Positions 7,903-15,269 of a stretch of 19,823 nucleotides of DNA are shown here, piece by piece. Numbering within the stretch: the stretch's first letter is position 1; every line of letters begins with the position of its first letter. Position numbers and translations under genes: made by a program. The stretch spans positions 1,048,061-1,067,883 of the forward strand of contig CAJNDS010000191.1 in assembly GCA_905221605.1 (NCBI GenBank). The letters are read 5' to 3'. A model generated the notes under the pieces. It was not told the origin of the DNA. It searched no databases and saw only the letters and a program-made list of their open reading frames with translations. The stretch comes from Symbiodinium natans (lineage: Eukaryota; Sar; Dinophyceae; Suessiales; Symbiodiniaceae).

Positions 7903-8241
7903 GTCCCTGGGAGTTTTGGGGGTCTCGCAGTTGGGTTTCGGGTTGAGGGTTTTGGTTTAGGGTTTGGGTTTGGGGCTTAGGGCTTGGGGTTTAGGGTTTA
8001 CGGCGTTCGGGACTTTCGGGGCTACGTGGACTTGGGGTTTAGATCATGGACCGCGGAGGTCTTTGAAGTAGCTTCCTAGGATTTTTGAGAGGCAAGGCGC
8101 ACTTCAAAGAAGAGGGGTCGCCCAGTCCTCGGTACAGTGCAGAATGTAGAAGTAAATGATCAGATAAGTAGCCCCACCCTGACTCTCAACCCGGCCCCTG
8201 CAAAAACCTGAGCCTTAACGCTTAGACCTAACCCCCAAACT
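7903..8241 (+). other. Intron 5' part after microexon 12
   Basis: G-rich TTTGGGG/TTTAGGG block at about 7910-8045, then about 190 bases of unique sequence. No exon seen. Confidence 0.45.
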
Positions 8242-8365
8242 CTTGCTACTCCTTGCTTAAGAACCCCCGGCAAAAATAGAAAATATTCTTCCTCATAAGT
8301 GCAATATAGAGGTTATCATGTTTTTCTCTTTTTTGGGTGGGTTCTTAAGCAAATAGTAGCTTAAG
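8242..8365. mobile_element. Foldback element abutting a CCCTAAA array
   Basis: The left arm (CTACTCCTTGCTTAAGAACC, from 8246) pairs with the right arm (GGGTTCTTAAGCAAATAGTA, 8339-8358) with few mismatches. The stem can extend through A/T-rich sequence to a short loop near 8285-8325. The centre is AT-rich, unlike its surroundings. The CCCTAAA array begins directly after the right arm. Confidence 0.65.
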
Positions 8366-8550
8366 CCCCCTAAACCCTAAACCCTAAACCCTAAATCCTA
8401 AACCCTAAACCCTAAACCCCAAACCCGAAACCCTAAACCCTAAACCCTACCCTGAACCCTGAACCCTGAACCCTGAACCCTGAACCCTGAACCCTGAACC
8501 CTGAACCTGAACCCCAAACCCCAAACCCTAAACCCTAAACCCTTAAGCCC
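8366..8550 (+). repeat. CCCTAAA then CCCTGAA arrays
   Basis: About 11 CCCTAAA units with CCCCAAA and CCCGAAA variants, then 9 homogeneous CCCTGAA units (about 8452-8512), then CCCTAAA units to about 8545. Adjacent variants each form their own block. Confidence 0.9.
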
Positions 8551-8597
8551 CGAACGCCGGTTTTGCCATCTGAGGCCAGGCAGCCTTTGCCGCAGAG

Positions 8598-8657
8598 CGT
8601 GAGGAGCTGCGCCAGGAGGTGGCACAGCCGGGGCCCTGGGCCGAAGCCATCGTCAGG
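8598..8657 (+). CDS. Microexon candidate 13, coiled-coil
   Basis: GCAGAG at 8592-8597 opens REELRQEVAQPGPWAEAIVR, 20 codons, ending AGG|GTTTAGG with the GT at 8658. Both edges are phase 0. An upstream acceptor (AGGCAG, 8583) would add FAAE. It is one of the best examples, with C-rich repeats before and G-rich repeats directly after. Confidence 0.6.
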
Positions 8658-8757
8658 GTTTAGGATTTAGGGTTTAGGGTTTAGGGTTTAGGGTTTAGGG
8701 TTTAGGGTTTAGGGTTTAGGGTTTAGGGTTTAGGGTTTAGGGTTTAGGGTTTAGGGG
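8658..8757 (+). repeat. TTTAGGG array, about 14 units
   Basis: G-strand telomere heptamers, nearly perfect after the first unit. The first unit supplies the GT donor of microexon 13. Confidence 0.95.
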
Positions 8758-8774
8758 CTTATGGTTTCGGCAAG

Positions 8775-8812
8775 ATCACGTGCTGACGAAGCTGCGTGAG
8801 AAGTGTGCCATA
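8775..8812 (+). CDS. Possible microexon, weak
   Basis: CGGCAAG precedes a frame reading HVLTKLREKCAI, followed by G|GTTTGTGAG. The peptide is helix-like, but the block lies after a G-rich array, so it does not fit the C-then-exon-then-G order. Confidence 0.25.
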
Positions 8813-9228
8813 GGTTTGTGAGTGTTTGGCACCCCAGAAGTGTTTCAACGTGTTTTTCTAGGGGGGAGGTGCATCTTACCGTCAGGATAAGGTTTTAGGG
8901 TTTAGGCTCTGGGGTGCTTGGAAAGATCCGTGTGAGTTGCTGAGAGGTTGGGGTAGTTGGCTGTAGCTTCTCATCGGTACCTGAAAAGGACACGTGGGCA
9001 GTTCTCTAAAGCAAGAGGGAACCTGCCGCATGTCCGCATAGAGGGTTAGGGCTTCTCGCCAAGGGTGCCTTAGATCCTTGGGTGAAACCCTTGGGTGAGC
9101 CCCTTTAATGGAGCCAAATATGGAGACCCTGTTCTTCCAGGTGCTTCCCAGATTTGAAGAGGAGAGCGGCAAAGTGTGGTGAAGGTTTGGACTTCCGTAG
9201 TCACGGCCGTCCCGTGCCTTGCGTTGGC
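8813..9228 (+). other. Mostly unassigned sequence with one possible exon
   Basis: Unique sequence with scattered TTTAGGG words. A good acceptor CTGTTCTTCCAG at 9140 and a donor-like AAG|GTTTGG at 9185 bound 44 bases that read CFPDLKRRAAKCGE in one frame. I rate this possible only. Confidence 0.3.
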
Positions 9229-9288
9229 GGATGAGGATGAGGATGAGGATGATGATGAGGATGATGAGGATGATGATGATGATGATTG
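9229..9288 (+). repeat. GATGAG/GATGAT microsatellite
   Basis: Tandem GATGAG and GATGAT triplet-based repeat, about 60 bases. On the other strand it would encode a run of Ile, which makes a spurious ORF. Confidence 0.9.
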
Positions 9289-9422
9289 TTTTCATTGACA
9301 TCGTGGACGTCGCTCTTGGCTTTCAGTCCAACTGAGCGTGAAGAGTTCCGAGGAGGATGGGAGCCTTGCGGACCTGTGCATACGGTTCAGGCAGGCTTTA
9401 TGCCTGTTTTAGATGTGACACT

Positions 9423-9507
9423 CCCAAAATAGGGGCACCCCTTTTCTACCCCAAATGGAATAGGACCCCCTCAAAGGGACCCCCGACAAGGGTACCCCTA
9501 TTTTCGG
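9423..9507. mobile_element. Family B foldback element, copy 2
   Basis: CCCAAAATAGGGGCACCCC (9423-9441) pairs with the reverse complement of GGGTACCCCTATTTTCGG (9490-9507). The right arm plus CCCCCTA matches the motif at 2985-3012 in reverse orientation. No coding capacity. Confidence 0.6.
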
Positions 9508-9575
9508 AAACCCCCTACATGGTTTTGAAGTTGGGTTACGGGTTTGGCTTCGGCCCCTTGCCGAGGCTTTCAGAG

Positions 9576-9641
9576 CGGCTCCGTGTAGCGGAGGCCCCGC
9601 ACGGCGTCGCAACTCTCCGGGCAAGGGCTTCCACGTTAGCT
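9576..9641 (+). CDS. Microexon candidate 14
   Basis: TTTCAGAG at 9568-9575 opens a phase-0 frame reading RLRVAEAPHGVATLRARA and then STLA. Donors: GC at 9627 (AGG|GCTTCC) or GT at 9643. It is preceded by a family B element rather than C-rich repeats, and followed by weak G-rich sequence. Confidence 0.4.
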
Positions 9642-9644
9642 GGT

Positions 9645-10045
9645 GCTTAGGGCTCACGGAAGCAGGCAGGTTGAGCTGTGGCTTTTTAGGGCTTCTTAGG
9701 GTTTTCGGCAGTTGAAACTACACAAAGGCTTGAGATTTTAGGTTGTTGGTCTCTGGGCCAACGGCTGGGTACAGGGAGCAATCATCTTGACGGGTGATAT
9801 CAAAGCAGGCGATGCCGGCGCAGGTGACGCAAGCAAACTTTTCGAGTTCAGCCCCGAAACTTGACAAAGTCCCAAATGTGAAGGCCCTTCCACTCCTCCG
9901 ATGGTACAACCTGGGAAATGCGCCCTCTGGAATATGAACACCACACCCCCCTCCCTAACCAAATCCTCAATCACAAACTCAACGTCCGCAACCCGAAGCC
10001 CTGAACCCTAAACCCTGAAGTCCGAAACCCAAACTCCCAAAAGCG
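9645..10045 (+). other. Intron between microexons 14 and 15
   Basis: Weak G-rich start, about 200 bases of unique sequence, C-rich end (9945-10040) of degenerate CCCTAAA/CCCGAAG units. No exon seen. Confidence 0.4.
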
Positions 10046-10049
10046 TCAG

Positions 10050-10091
10050 GGCTCCGCTGCCGGCTGGCTGACGCTCCCTTCGCGGGCCCAG
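10050..10091 (+). CDS. Microexon candidate 15, weak
   Basis: GCGTCAG at 10043-10049 and CAG|GTTCGCC at 10092 bound 14 codons reading GSAAGWLTLPSRAQ in phase 0 at both edges. The layout fits (C-rich before, GTTTAGGG after), but a second frame is also open. Confidence 0.35.
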
Positions 10092-10104
10092 GTTCGCCCC
10101 ACTT

Positions 10105-10760
10105 GAGTTTAGGTTTAGGGTTTAGGGTTTAGCGTTTCGGGTTTAGGGTTCAGGGTTTAGATTCGAACATGGGCTGGTACTCCCTGGCCCAGCTGTCAAG
10201 ACCCACTCAAGCGAACCTAATGGGCGTGCCTCGGATACGCGAGGGGTCATCTTGGGGGTTCAAAATCGGAAGGGAGAACCGAGGGGGGCCGATTAGCTCA
10301 AGCGAAGAGGGTTCGCCTGTTCTTGCAACCTGGAAACCCTAAGCCTGAAACCCGAATCCCTGAACCAGGCACCCAACAGGGGCCCTGTATTTAGCAGTTG
10401 GGCTTGAAGGTTTCCGGGTTCAGGAACGAGCAAGCGCAAGCATCAGGGCTTGGGAATGGCCCTTGCGGAGCTGCCAGAGTGCTCAGCTTCTCCAACCCGC
10501 CTCGACACTTTATTTTACGCCCTCGCCCCTTGACGTTCCTTAATTCCTTCTCACGTTGAAGGTTAGTGGTTTCGAGTTTGGGATTTGAAGAAAAAGGTTT
10601 GCGGCCCTTCTTCAAGCTCACTCCAATGTCTGTTTGTGGCCCTCCCATCCAAGAGACAGGGCTTTGTTGAGTTCAGGGTACTGGATCTGCTGCGGGTCCA
10701 TATCCTCAACTTGAAGAAACCTACACCTTCAAATCCCTAAGACTAAGGGGCTCAGGAATG
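10105..10760 (+). other. Long intron-like stretch, possible exon near 10430
   Basis: TTTAGGG units at 10105-10160, unique sequence with a direct 10-base repeat CTCAAGCGAA (10205 and 10297), C-rich words near 10335-10375, then an open stretch after GGGTTCAG at 10423 that could be an exon (frame ERASASIRAWEWPLRSCQSA). I cannot decide. Confidence 0.3.
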
Positions 10761-10765
10761 TTCAG

Positions 10766-10830
10766 CAAGCGCCAACGCAGGCACCGCTGCGCCCGCAGGC
10801 GAGCAACATCTCGCGGCTAACGTCCAAGCA
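10766..10830 (+). CDS. Microexon candidate 16, weak
   Basis: Several acceptors (GTTCAG 10765, ACGCAG 10780, CCGCAG 10798) and two open frames, for example PAGEQHLAANVQAALA, in an island that ends at a foldback element. The island is coding-like, but phase and frame are uncertain. Confidence 0.3.
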
Positions 10831-10839
10831 GCCTTGGCC

Positions 10840-10962
10840 TTATGGGGTTCTTAAGGGAGGGGTGTTCATGGGGGTTAGGTACCTAGGGAGCGTTGGGAAA
10901 GCTTTAGGGAGTAGTGGGGAGTATCAGGGAGCCTTGAACCCCTCCCCCTTAAGAAGCCTATA
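10840..10962. mobile_element. Foldback element, TTATGGGGTTCTTAAGG type
   Basis: The left arm 10840-10868 (TTATGGGGTTCTTAAGGGAG...) pairs with the right arm 10934-10962 with a few mismatches. The interior is rich in TAGGGAG words. The right arm abuts a TTTAGGG run. It shares CTTAAGAACCCC with the element at 8242, which may be coincidence. Confidence 0.6.
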
Positions 10963-11195
10963 ATGGTTTAGGGTTTAGGGGGTTTAGGGACTTAAAGCCG
11001 AGGTCCATGGTCTCCGACCGATGGATGGACGACGACACGGTGGAGGCGCAACGTTCAATGTGCCAACTCGGTTGTCTCCTTCTGCAAGGCGAAGCACTAG
11101 GAGAAGTGCATTCGTTTTAGGAGCCCAGGTTCTAAACCCTAAACCCTGAACCCTGAACCCTAAACCCTAAACCCTAAACCCTAAACCATGTCAGC
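10963..11195 (+). other. G-rich start, open island, C-rich end
   Basis: TTTAGGG units (10966-10995), then a 140-base high-complexity island open in two frames (one with ATG at 11004), then CCCTAAA/CCCTGAA units (11134-11188). The island might hold an exon; no frame stands out. Confidence 0.3.
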
Positions 11196-11236
11196 CACAC
11201 GGTCAGCCTAAGCATGACCGCACACACTGTGCGGAG

Positions 11237-11287
11237 TGCTCCACGTCGCTGGAGGCAGAGTCCGTCGCGACAGGGGTTGCCTCCAAG
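11237..11287 (+). CDS. Microexon candidate 17
   Basis: GCGGAG at 11231-11236 opens CSTSLEAESVATGVASK in phase 0. Donors: GT at 11276 (GGG|GTTGCC) or GC at 11288 (AAG|GCCGCG), both phase 0. It is followed by TTAGGGTTTAGGG and preceded by CCCTAAA units. Confidence 0.5.
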
Positions 11288-11298
11288 GCCGCGCTGCC

Positions 11299-11375
11299 TT
11301 AGGGTTTAGGGTTTAGGGTTTAGGGTTGAGGGTTGAGGGTTTAGGGTTTCGGGTTTAGGGTTTAGGGTTTAGGCC
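11299..11375 (+). repeat. TTTAGGG/TTGAGGG array
   Basis: About 10 G-strand units, mostly TTTAGGG with two TTGAGGG and one TTTCGGG, directly after microexon 17. Confidence 0.85.
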
Positions 11376-11492
11376 GTAGGAGCCGACACGAGGCTGTGGA
11401 TGGAGTGTAATTGTCATTACAAAGGCTTGGGGTTTCGAGCTTCGGGTTTGCCAGAGCCCCAAATACACCCTACATCCGGCCGACAATCCACA

Positions 11493-11604
11493 TGGTAGCC
11501 CAGTGGTACCCTCTACCTTTTTTGTTTGGTTATGGGTTCCCTTATAAAACAACCAACCCCAAAAAAGGGTGCCCCCTTATTATAAGATGGTTACTGGGCT
11601 ACCA
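11493..11604. mobile_element. Foldback element with TGGTAGCCCAGT arms
   Basis: TGGTAGCCCAGTGGTACC (11493-11510) pairs with GGTTACTGGGCTACCA (11589-11604). The interior has a second arm pair of CCTTATAAAA and TTATTATAAG type. It is non-coding and lies within a long intron. Confidence 0.6.
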
Positions 11605-11965
11605 AGTCCAGAAGCATGGCGGCACTGGAACTCATTCTTGCAAATAGGCTGCCGCACGAGGGGACCGGATGAAGGTTATCGGTTCCATTTCTTGGGAGAG
11701 ACCGAGGGAAGTGGGAGCCAAGGATTCTTGGGAAGCCTTCGTCTTTGGGGCAGGGGGTGCTGTTTTTGTAGCTGTCTTTTTGGTCCCCGGAGCGTTGAAT
11801 GGTGGTAGCAGGGTTTGTTTAAGCCTTAAGCCCCAACGGGGTACAAGTACAGTCCCTTTTATACCCCAATCTAGGTAACCCTAAACCCTTAACCCCAAAC
11901 CCCAAATCCCAAATCCCAAACCCCAAACCCCAAACCCTAAACCCTAAACCCCAAACCCCAAGCCC
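11605..11965 (+). other. Intron between microexons 17 and 18, 3' part
   Basis: About 270 bases of unique sequence, then a C-rich block (11877-11965) of CCCTAAA, CCCCAAA and CCCAAAT units. No exon seen. Confidence 0.4.
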
Positions 11966-11984
11966 GAAAATGCAAAGGGGGCAG

Positions 11985-12086
11985 CTGGCAAGATGGTTCA
12001 GCAGTCTTCGCGAGGCTGTGCCTGCCACGGATGCGGGGATCCGCCTCTTTGAGATGATCCAGCTGGCCAAGGAGCGGCTGATAGGG
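11985..12086 (+). CDS. Microexon candidate 18
   Basis: GGGGCAG at 11978-11984 opens a long helical frame: LARWFSSLREAVPATDAG, then IRLFEMIQLAKERLIG. A GC donor at 12087 (GGG|GCTTCC) keeps phase 0; a GT at 12101 begins GTTTTAGGGG (phase 2). The peptide is more globular than the other islands. I do not recognise it. Placement between C-rich and G-rich repeats fits the rule exactly. Confidence 0.6.
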
Positions 12087-12100
12087 GCTTCCGGTCGAGG

Positions 12101-12200
12101 GTTTTAGGGGTTTAAGGTTTTAGGGCTCTGGGGCTTTGGGGCTTTGGGGCTTTACGGTTTGAAGGTTTTTAGGGTGTTTAGGGGTTTAGGCTTGAGGGCT
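12101..12200 (+). repeat. G-rich block with GGGGCTTT units
   Basis: GTTTTAGGGG followed by three GGGGCTTT units and TTTAGGG-like words. Confidence 0.75.
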
Positions 12201-12279
12201 TTTGGGCTTCTGGTTGAGTGTCTGAGTTCAGGACTTTTCGGCGGCTTCCGGTTTCTGCAAAGGGACGGTCGTGGAGTTT

Positions 12280-12650
12280 CCTTAGTTCTAGCGCAAACAT
12301 CCAAACCCAGTGAGTTTTTCTCGTACATCTTTTTGGGGGTCTCTGCTTTGTGCGTTCTAAGAACGAAACCTATTGAAGTGAATGGGCTCCAACTCATCCG
12401 AGAAATACCGAGAAACACAAGATGAAGTTCATAGATTCCGAGGGAACCTAAGGAGATTCCATATTCTATCAGATATCATTTGTTGGCATTCTTCCCTGAA
12501 ACAAAAATCTACCAACCAATACAAGTTAATAGGTTTCTGAGAAGCCCAGGAAACGGACAACTTTCTCATATTTGCCTTGGAACCCTTGTTGTCAATAACT
12601 CCGAATGTTTCCAAACCCGGCTAATATGATGAGCGACTAATCGTGATCAA
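12280..12650. other. AT-richer island inside an intron
   Basis: About 370 bases clearly lower in GC than the surroundings, with no telomere-like words and no convincing coding frame. It may be a fragment of an unrelated insertion. Confidence 0.4.
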
Positions 12651-12752
12651 GGGGAAGCATCGATGATCTGCAGCCGGCATACGTTTCGGGTTGTAAGCTG
12701 CGCATTCCTGGGTTTTGTAACCCCGCCAGAAGCACTGTAAAGGGCGGGGAAA

Positions 12753-12908
12753 CCCCCTAAACCCTAAACACAACCCTAAACCCTAAACCCTAAACCCTAA
12801 GCCCTAAGCCCTAAGCCCTAAGCCCTAAGCCCTAAACCCCAAACACTAAACCCTAAACCCTAAGCCCTAAGCCCTAAGCCCTAAGCCCTAAACCCTAAAC
12901 CCTAAACC
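12753..12908 (+). repeat. CCCTAAA/CCCTAAG array
   Basis: About 20 C-strand heptamers. Two homogeneous CCCTAAG blocks (about 12796-12831 and 12859-12886) are embedded in CCCTAAA units. Confidence 0.9.
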
Positions 12909-13029
12909 CAGTATGTCTTTGTATTTTGGACAGAAACATCCAGATGCAGGCCTTAACCCTGACCTCAACACAAAAGCGAAGCGAAGCTCCGAAGCCCCCA
13001 ATGAGAATTCCTAAAACAGCATCTGGTAT

Positions 13030-13145
13030 GGGGCGGGGGGGGCTTTAGGGTTTAGGGTTTAGGGTTTGAAGGGGTTTCTAGAACAAGGATTGTGTAGTAT
13101 TTTGGGGTACAGAAGGGGTTACCCCGATCTTGGGGAAATGCTCGT
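13030..13145 (+). mobile_element. TTTAGGG run joined to family B copy 3
   Basis: TTTAGGG units (13041-13067) run directly into a sequence (about 13068-13130) that is homologous to the reverse complement of the element at 17437-17515. Shared blocks include AAGGATTGT, GTATTTTGGGGTA and TTGGG. The outer arm expected on the left is missing and its place is taken by the repeat. Confidence 0.5.
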
Positions 13146-13168
13146 ACCAGCAACATATCGTTTTGCAG

Positions 13169-13203
13169 AAGAAGCTCCCCAAGAAGCACACGTCCACCCT
13201 AGG
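13169..13203 (+). CDS. Microexon candidate 19
   Basis: A strong acceptor CGTTTTGCAG ends at 13168. The frame reads KKLPKKHTSTL and ends GG|GTTTAGGG with the GT at 13204, phase 2. It is Lys-rich and only 35 bases. Confidence 0.4.
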
Positions 13204-13246
13204 GTTTAGGGATCAGGGCTTCAGAGCTCCCTACTGCGGTTTAGGG

Positions 13247-13353
13247 TTGGGATGTTCCCCCTTATACTTAGAGGGGGTATTATAATCCCTACTCAGGACT
13301 GTTAGTATAACCGTAAACCCTAAAGCCTAAACCCTAAACCCGGAACATCCCAA
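13247..13353. mobile_element. Family A foldback, copy A3, with a telomere-like block in its right arm
   Basis: Left end TTGGGATGTTCCCCCTTATA and right end GGAACATCCCAA match A1 and A2. The right half (AATCCCTACTCAGGACTGTT, then AGTATAA) is intact, the inner left arm is shortened, and 31 bases of CCCTAAA-type sequence (13311-13341) replace the expected GGG between AGTATAA and GGAACATCC. Confidence 0.7.
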
Positions 13354-13374
13354 GTTTCGGGCGCCACGAAAGAG

Positions 13375-13437
13375 GAGCGATCCGACCAGCGCCGGGAGCT
13401 GACCGACGCGACGGAGGAAGTGCGGGAGCAGGCCCGG
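13375..13437 (+). CDS. Microexon candidate 20, coiled-coil
   Basis: The frame is open from 13363 and reads ATKEERSDQRRELTDATEEV, then REQAR. Acceptor AAAGAG at 13374 gives phase 0. GC donors at 13432 or 13438 keep phase 0; a GT at 13445 starts GTTTAGGG. A very clear charged helix. Confidence 0.6.
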
Positions 13438-13444
13438 GCTCCGG

Positions 13445-13530
13445 GTTTAGGGTTTAGGGTTTAGGGCTTAGGGTTTAGGGTTTAGGGTTTCGGGTTTAGG
13501 GTTTGGGGTTTAGGGCTTAGGGCTTAGGGG
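13445..13530 (+). repeat. TTTAGGG array
   Basis: About 12 G-strand units with TTTCGGG, TTTGGGG and CTTAGGG variants, directly after microexon 20. Confidence 0.9.
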
Positions 13531-13711
13531 TGAGGGGGGCAAGGGGGGAGGGAGGGGGTGGTCGTTCCAAAGAAGCCTAGAGACTTTTGATTCCAGTTGC
13601 CGTTTTTGTTGTTGCCTCTTGATGGCATCTATCTTTGGGGTGGTTATGAGGATCCTTTACTTGAAGGAGGGTCCAGGGTTTAGGGTTGAGATTGCGTTTA
13701 GTCTCAGGCAG

Positions 13712-13818
13712 AGGTTTACAAGGCCTGACGCATTCGGCCAGGCGCGTGCTCTGGAGGCAATGCGGGGGGCCGAGTCTAGGGAAGACGAGGGAGATGCAGA
13801 GAGCAACGTCGATGCAAG
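13712..13818 (+). CDS. Microexon candidate 21, acidic
   Basis: CTCAGGCAG at 13703-13711 opens a phase-0 frame reading RPDAFGQARALEAMRGAE, then SREDEGDAESNVDA. It ends AAG|GTTTAGTG with the GT at 13819 (phase 2). Acidic and helical. Confidence 0.5.
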
Positions 13819-13966
13819 GTTTAGTGTCCACTTAGGATGGGCTTCGGAGGTGGGGGTTTAATCAGTCTTAATTTTGGGGGCTGCATCGCGAGCTTCCGAA
13901 CTCGGACGGTTAGTTTCGGGCTGAGCATTGGCGCTGTCAACAACCTCAGCGCGCTTTTATCCCTCG

Positions 13967-14277
13967 AACCCCAAACCCTAAACCCTAACATAGGGTTGGT
14001 GGTGTAAAGCTTGAGGGATATACTCGTAGGAGAATTATGGTTGTTGCGCAAACCCCAAACCCCAAACCCTAAAGCCTAACCCCTAGCCCCGAACCCCTAA
14101 ACCCTAAACCCTGAAACCCTAAACTCCAAACCCCAAACCCTGAAACCCTAAACCCTGAAACCGTAAACCCTAAACCCTAAACCCTAAACCCTAAACCCTA
14201 AACCCTAAACCCTAAACCTTAAACCTTAAACCTTAATCCCTAAACCCTAAACCCTAAACCCTAAACCCTAAACCCCT
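13967..14277 (+). repeat. CCCTAAA-type array around unique sequence
   Basis: Short CCCTAAA runs at 13967-13990, about 60 unique bases, then a long degenerate to homogeneous block (14050-14277) with CCCTGAA, CCCCAAA and three CCTTAAA units. Confidence 0.85.
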
Positions 14278-14283
14278 GAGCAG

Positions 14284-14343
14284 GAGCTGCTGACATTGGA
14301 GCAGGTGCCCATGACGCGGGCGGCATATGTCGAAGCGATCTGA
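14284..14343 (+). CDS. Microexon candidate 22, possible terminal exon
   Basis: CTGAGCAG ends at 14283. The frame reads ELLTLEQVPMTRAAYVEAI and meets TGA at 14341. Either this is the last exon of a gene, or splicing occurs earlier at a phase-0 GT (14305 or 14329). Further coding-like islands downstream leave both options open. Confidence 0.5.
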   Translation, partial: ELLTLEQVPMTRAAYVEAI

Positions 14344-14359
14344 GGCCCCTGGCCTGGCT

Positions 14360-14445
14360 TAGGGGTTTAGGGTTTAGGGTTTTAGGGGTTTAGGGTTTAG
14401 GGTTTTAGGGGTTTAGGATTTAGGGTTTAGTGTTTAGGGCTTAGC
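14360..14445 (+). repeat. TTTAGGG array with 8-base GGGGTTTA variants
   Basis: About 11 G-strand units. Some carry an extra G or T, giving TTTTAGGGG. Confidence 0.85.
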
Positions 14446-14722
14446 CGTTCATTGTGGGGTTAGATTCCCTCGTATACCCATGTTGCGAGCAAGGACGCCC
14501 TGAATTTTCTGATACTGAGAAGCTAGACACTCGGCTGGGGACGTAGGATCTCAGTGGCTCGCGCTTGGTGCCTGCTGTTTGTGCACTTCTCTCAATGGTG
14601 GACCTTTTGTGGGGCACAGTACCCCAACTACAAGGGCTGCATTGCAACAGGGACTCCCCCAAAGGGACCATGATTTAGAGAAGTGCACGTCTGTGCATGT
14701 GAGTTAACGAATCGCGCCGAAG
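14446..14722 (+). other. Unassigned sequence
   Basis: About 275 bases of unique sequence after the G-rich array. No exon, repeat or RNA gene seen. Confidence 0.35.
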
Positions 14723-14725
14723 AAG

Positions 14726-14759
14726 CTTGGCGCTCGTGGCGAGGAGGTCTTGCAACTAG
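14726..14759 (+). CDS. Microexon candidate 23, weak
   Basis: CGAAGAAG ends at 14725. The frame reads LGARGEEVLQL and runs into GTTTAGGG at 14761. It is short and lacks the C-rich block upstream. Confidence 0.3.
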
Positions 14760-14921
14760 GGTTTAGGGTTTAGGGTCAAGGTTCAGGGGTTTGAGCTTCA
14801 ATGCAAGTGCACGCACCGTTCCTTCACAGCTGTCGGCAACGCAGACCGGTTCTCTCCTGTCAGCATCGGACAAAACGTCAACCCAATCTTGTCTTCACGT
14901 TGCATGCCTTCTGATGTTTAT

Positions 14922-15026
14922 TCCTCGAAAATCGAGAGGGGCCCACCCTAAAGCGACACCCCTGTTGCCGAAGAGATGCTGTACTTGTCAGGGTGCTACT
15001 CCTCGAAAATCGATAGGGGGCCCACC
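14922..15026 (+). repeat. Two direct repeats, TCCTCGAAAATCGA type
   Basis: TCCTCGAAAATCGAGAGGGG plus CCCACC (14922-14947) recurs with two differences at 15000-15026. The core CTCGAAAATCGAG is near-palindromic. The role is unknown. A 117-codon open frame covers this stretch, but I see no protein family in it. Confidence 0.55.
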
Positions 15027-15225
15027 AGGCATGTTCCGCAACGATCGACGAACGCATGGTTTTGTCAGTCACTCGCATGAATCCCGAATCTCGAATCCCA
15101 AGCCTAAGACCAAGGCAAGCTCCAAAGGAAGCTCCAGAAAGTAACAGGGGTCTTTGGCATGCCGTCAAGGCATGTGAGACCTCCTTTGTATCTTAGTGCA
15201 TCACGGCTGTTCGCCCACTCCAAAG

Positions 15226-15266
15226 GCTGCAATGACAACATCCATCGGGAAGCTGTAAAGGCCCTG
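15226..15266 (+). CDS. Microexon candidate 24, weak
   Basis: TCCAAAG ends at 15225. One frame reads CNDNIHREAVKAL and ends CTG|GTTTAGGG with the GT at 15267. Helical and charged, but upstream context is not C-rich. Confidence 0.35.
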
Positions 15267-15269
15267 GTT

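Noticed and set aside
7344-8757. CRISPR-like array
   Set aside because: The units are contiguous heptamers without spacers, and the context is eukaryotic.
8882-9301. 139-codon minus-strand frame with a poly-Ile start
   Set aside because: The Ile/Leu run is the reverse strand of the GATGAG microsatellite and the rest has no protein character.
10285-10320. tRNA-like words GATTAGCTCAAGC and GGGTTCGCC
   Set aside because: The two boxes are only about 10 bases apart, with no room for an anticodon arm and no acceptor stem.
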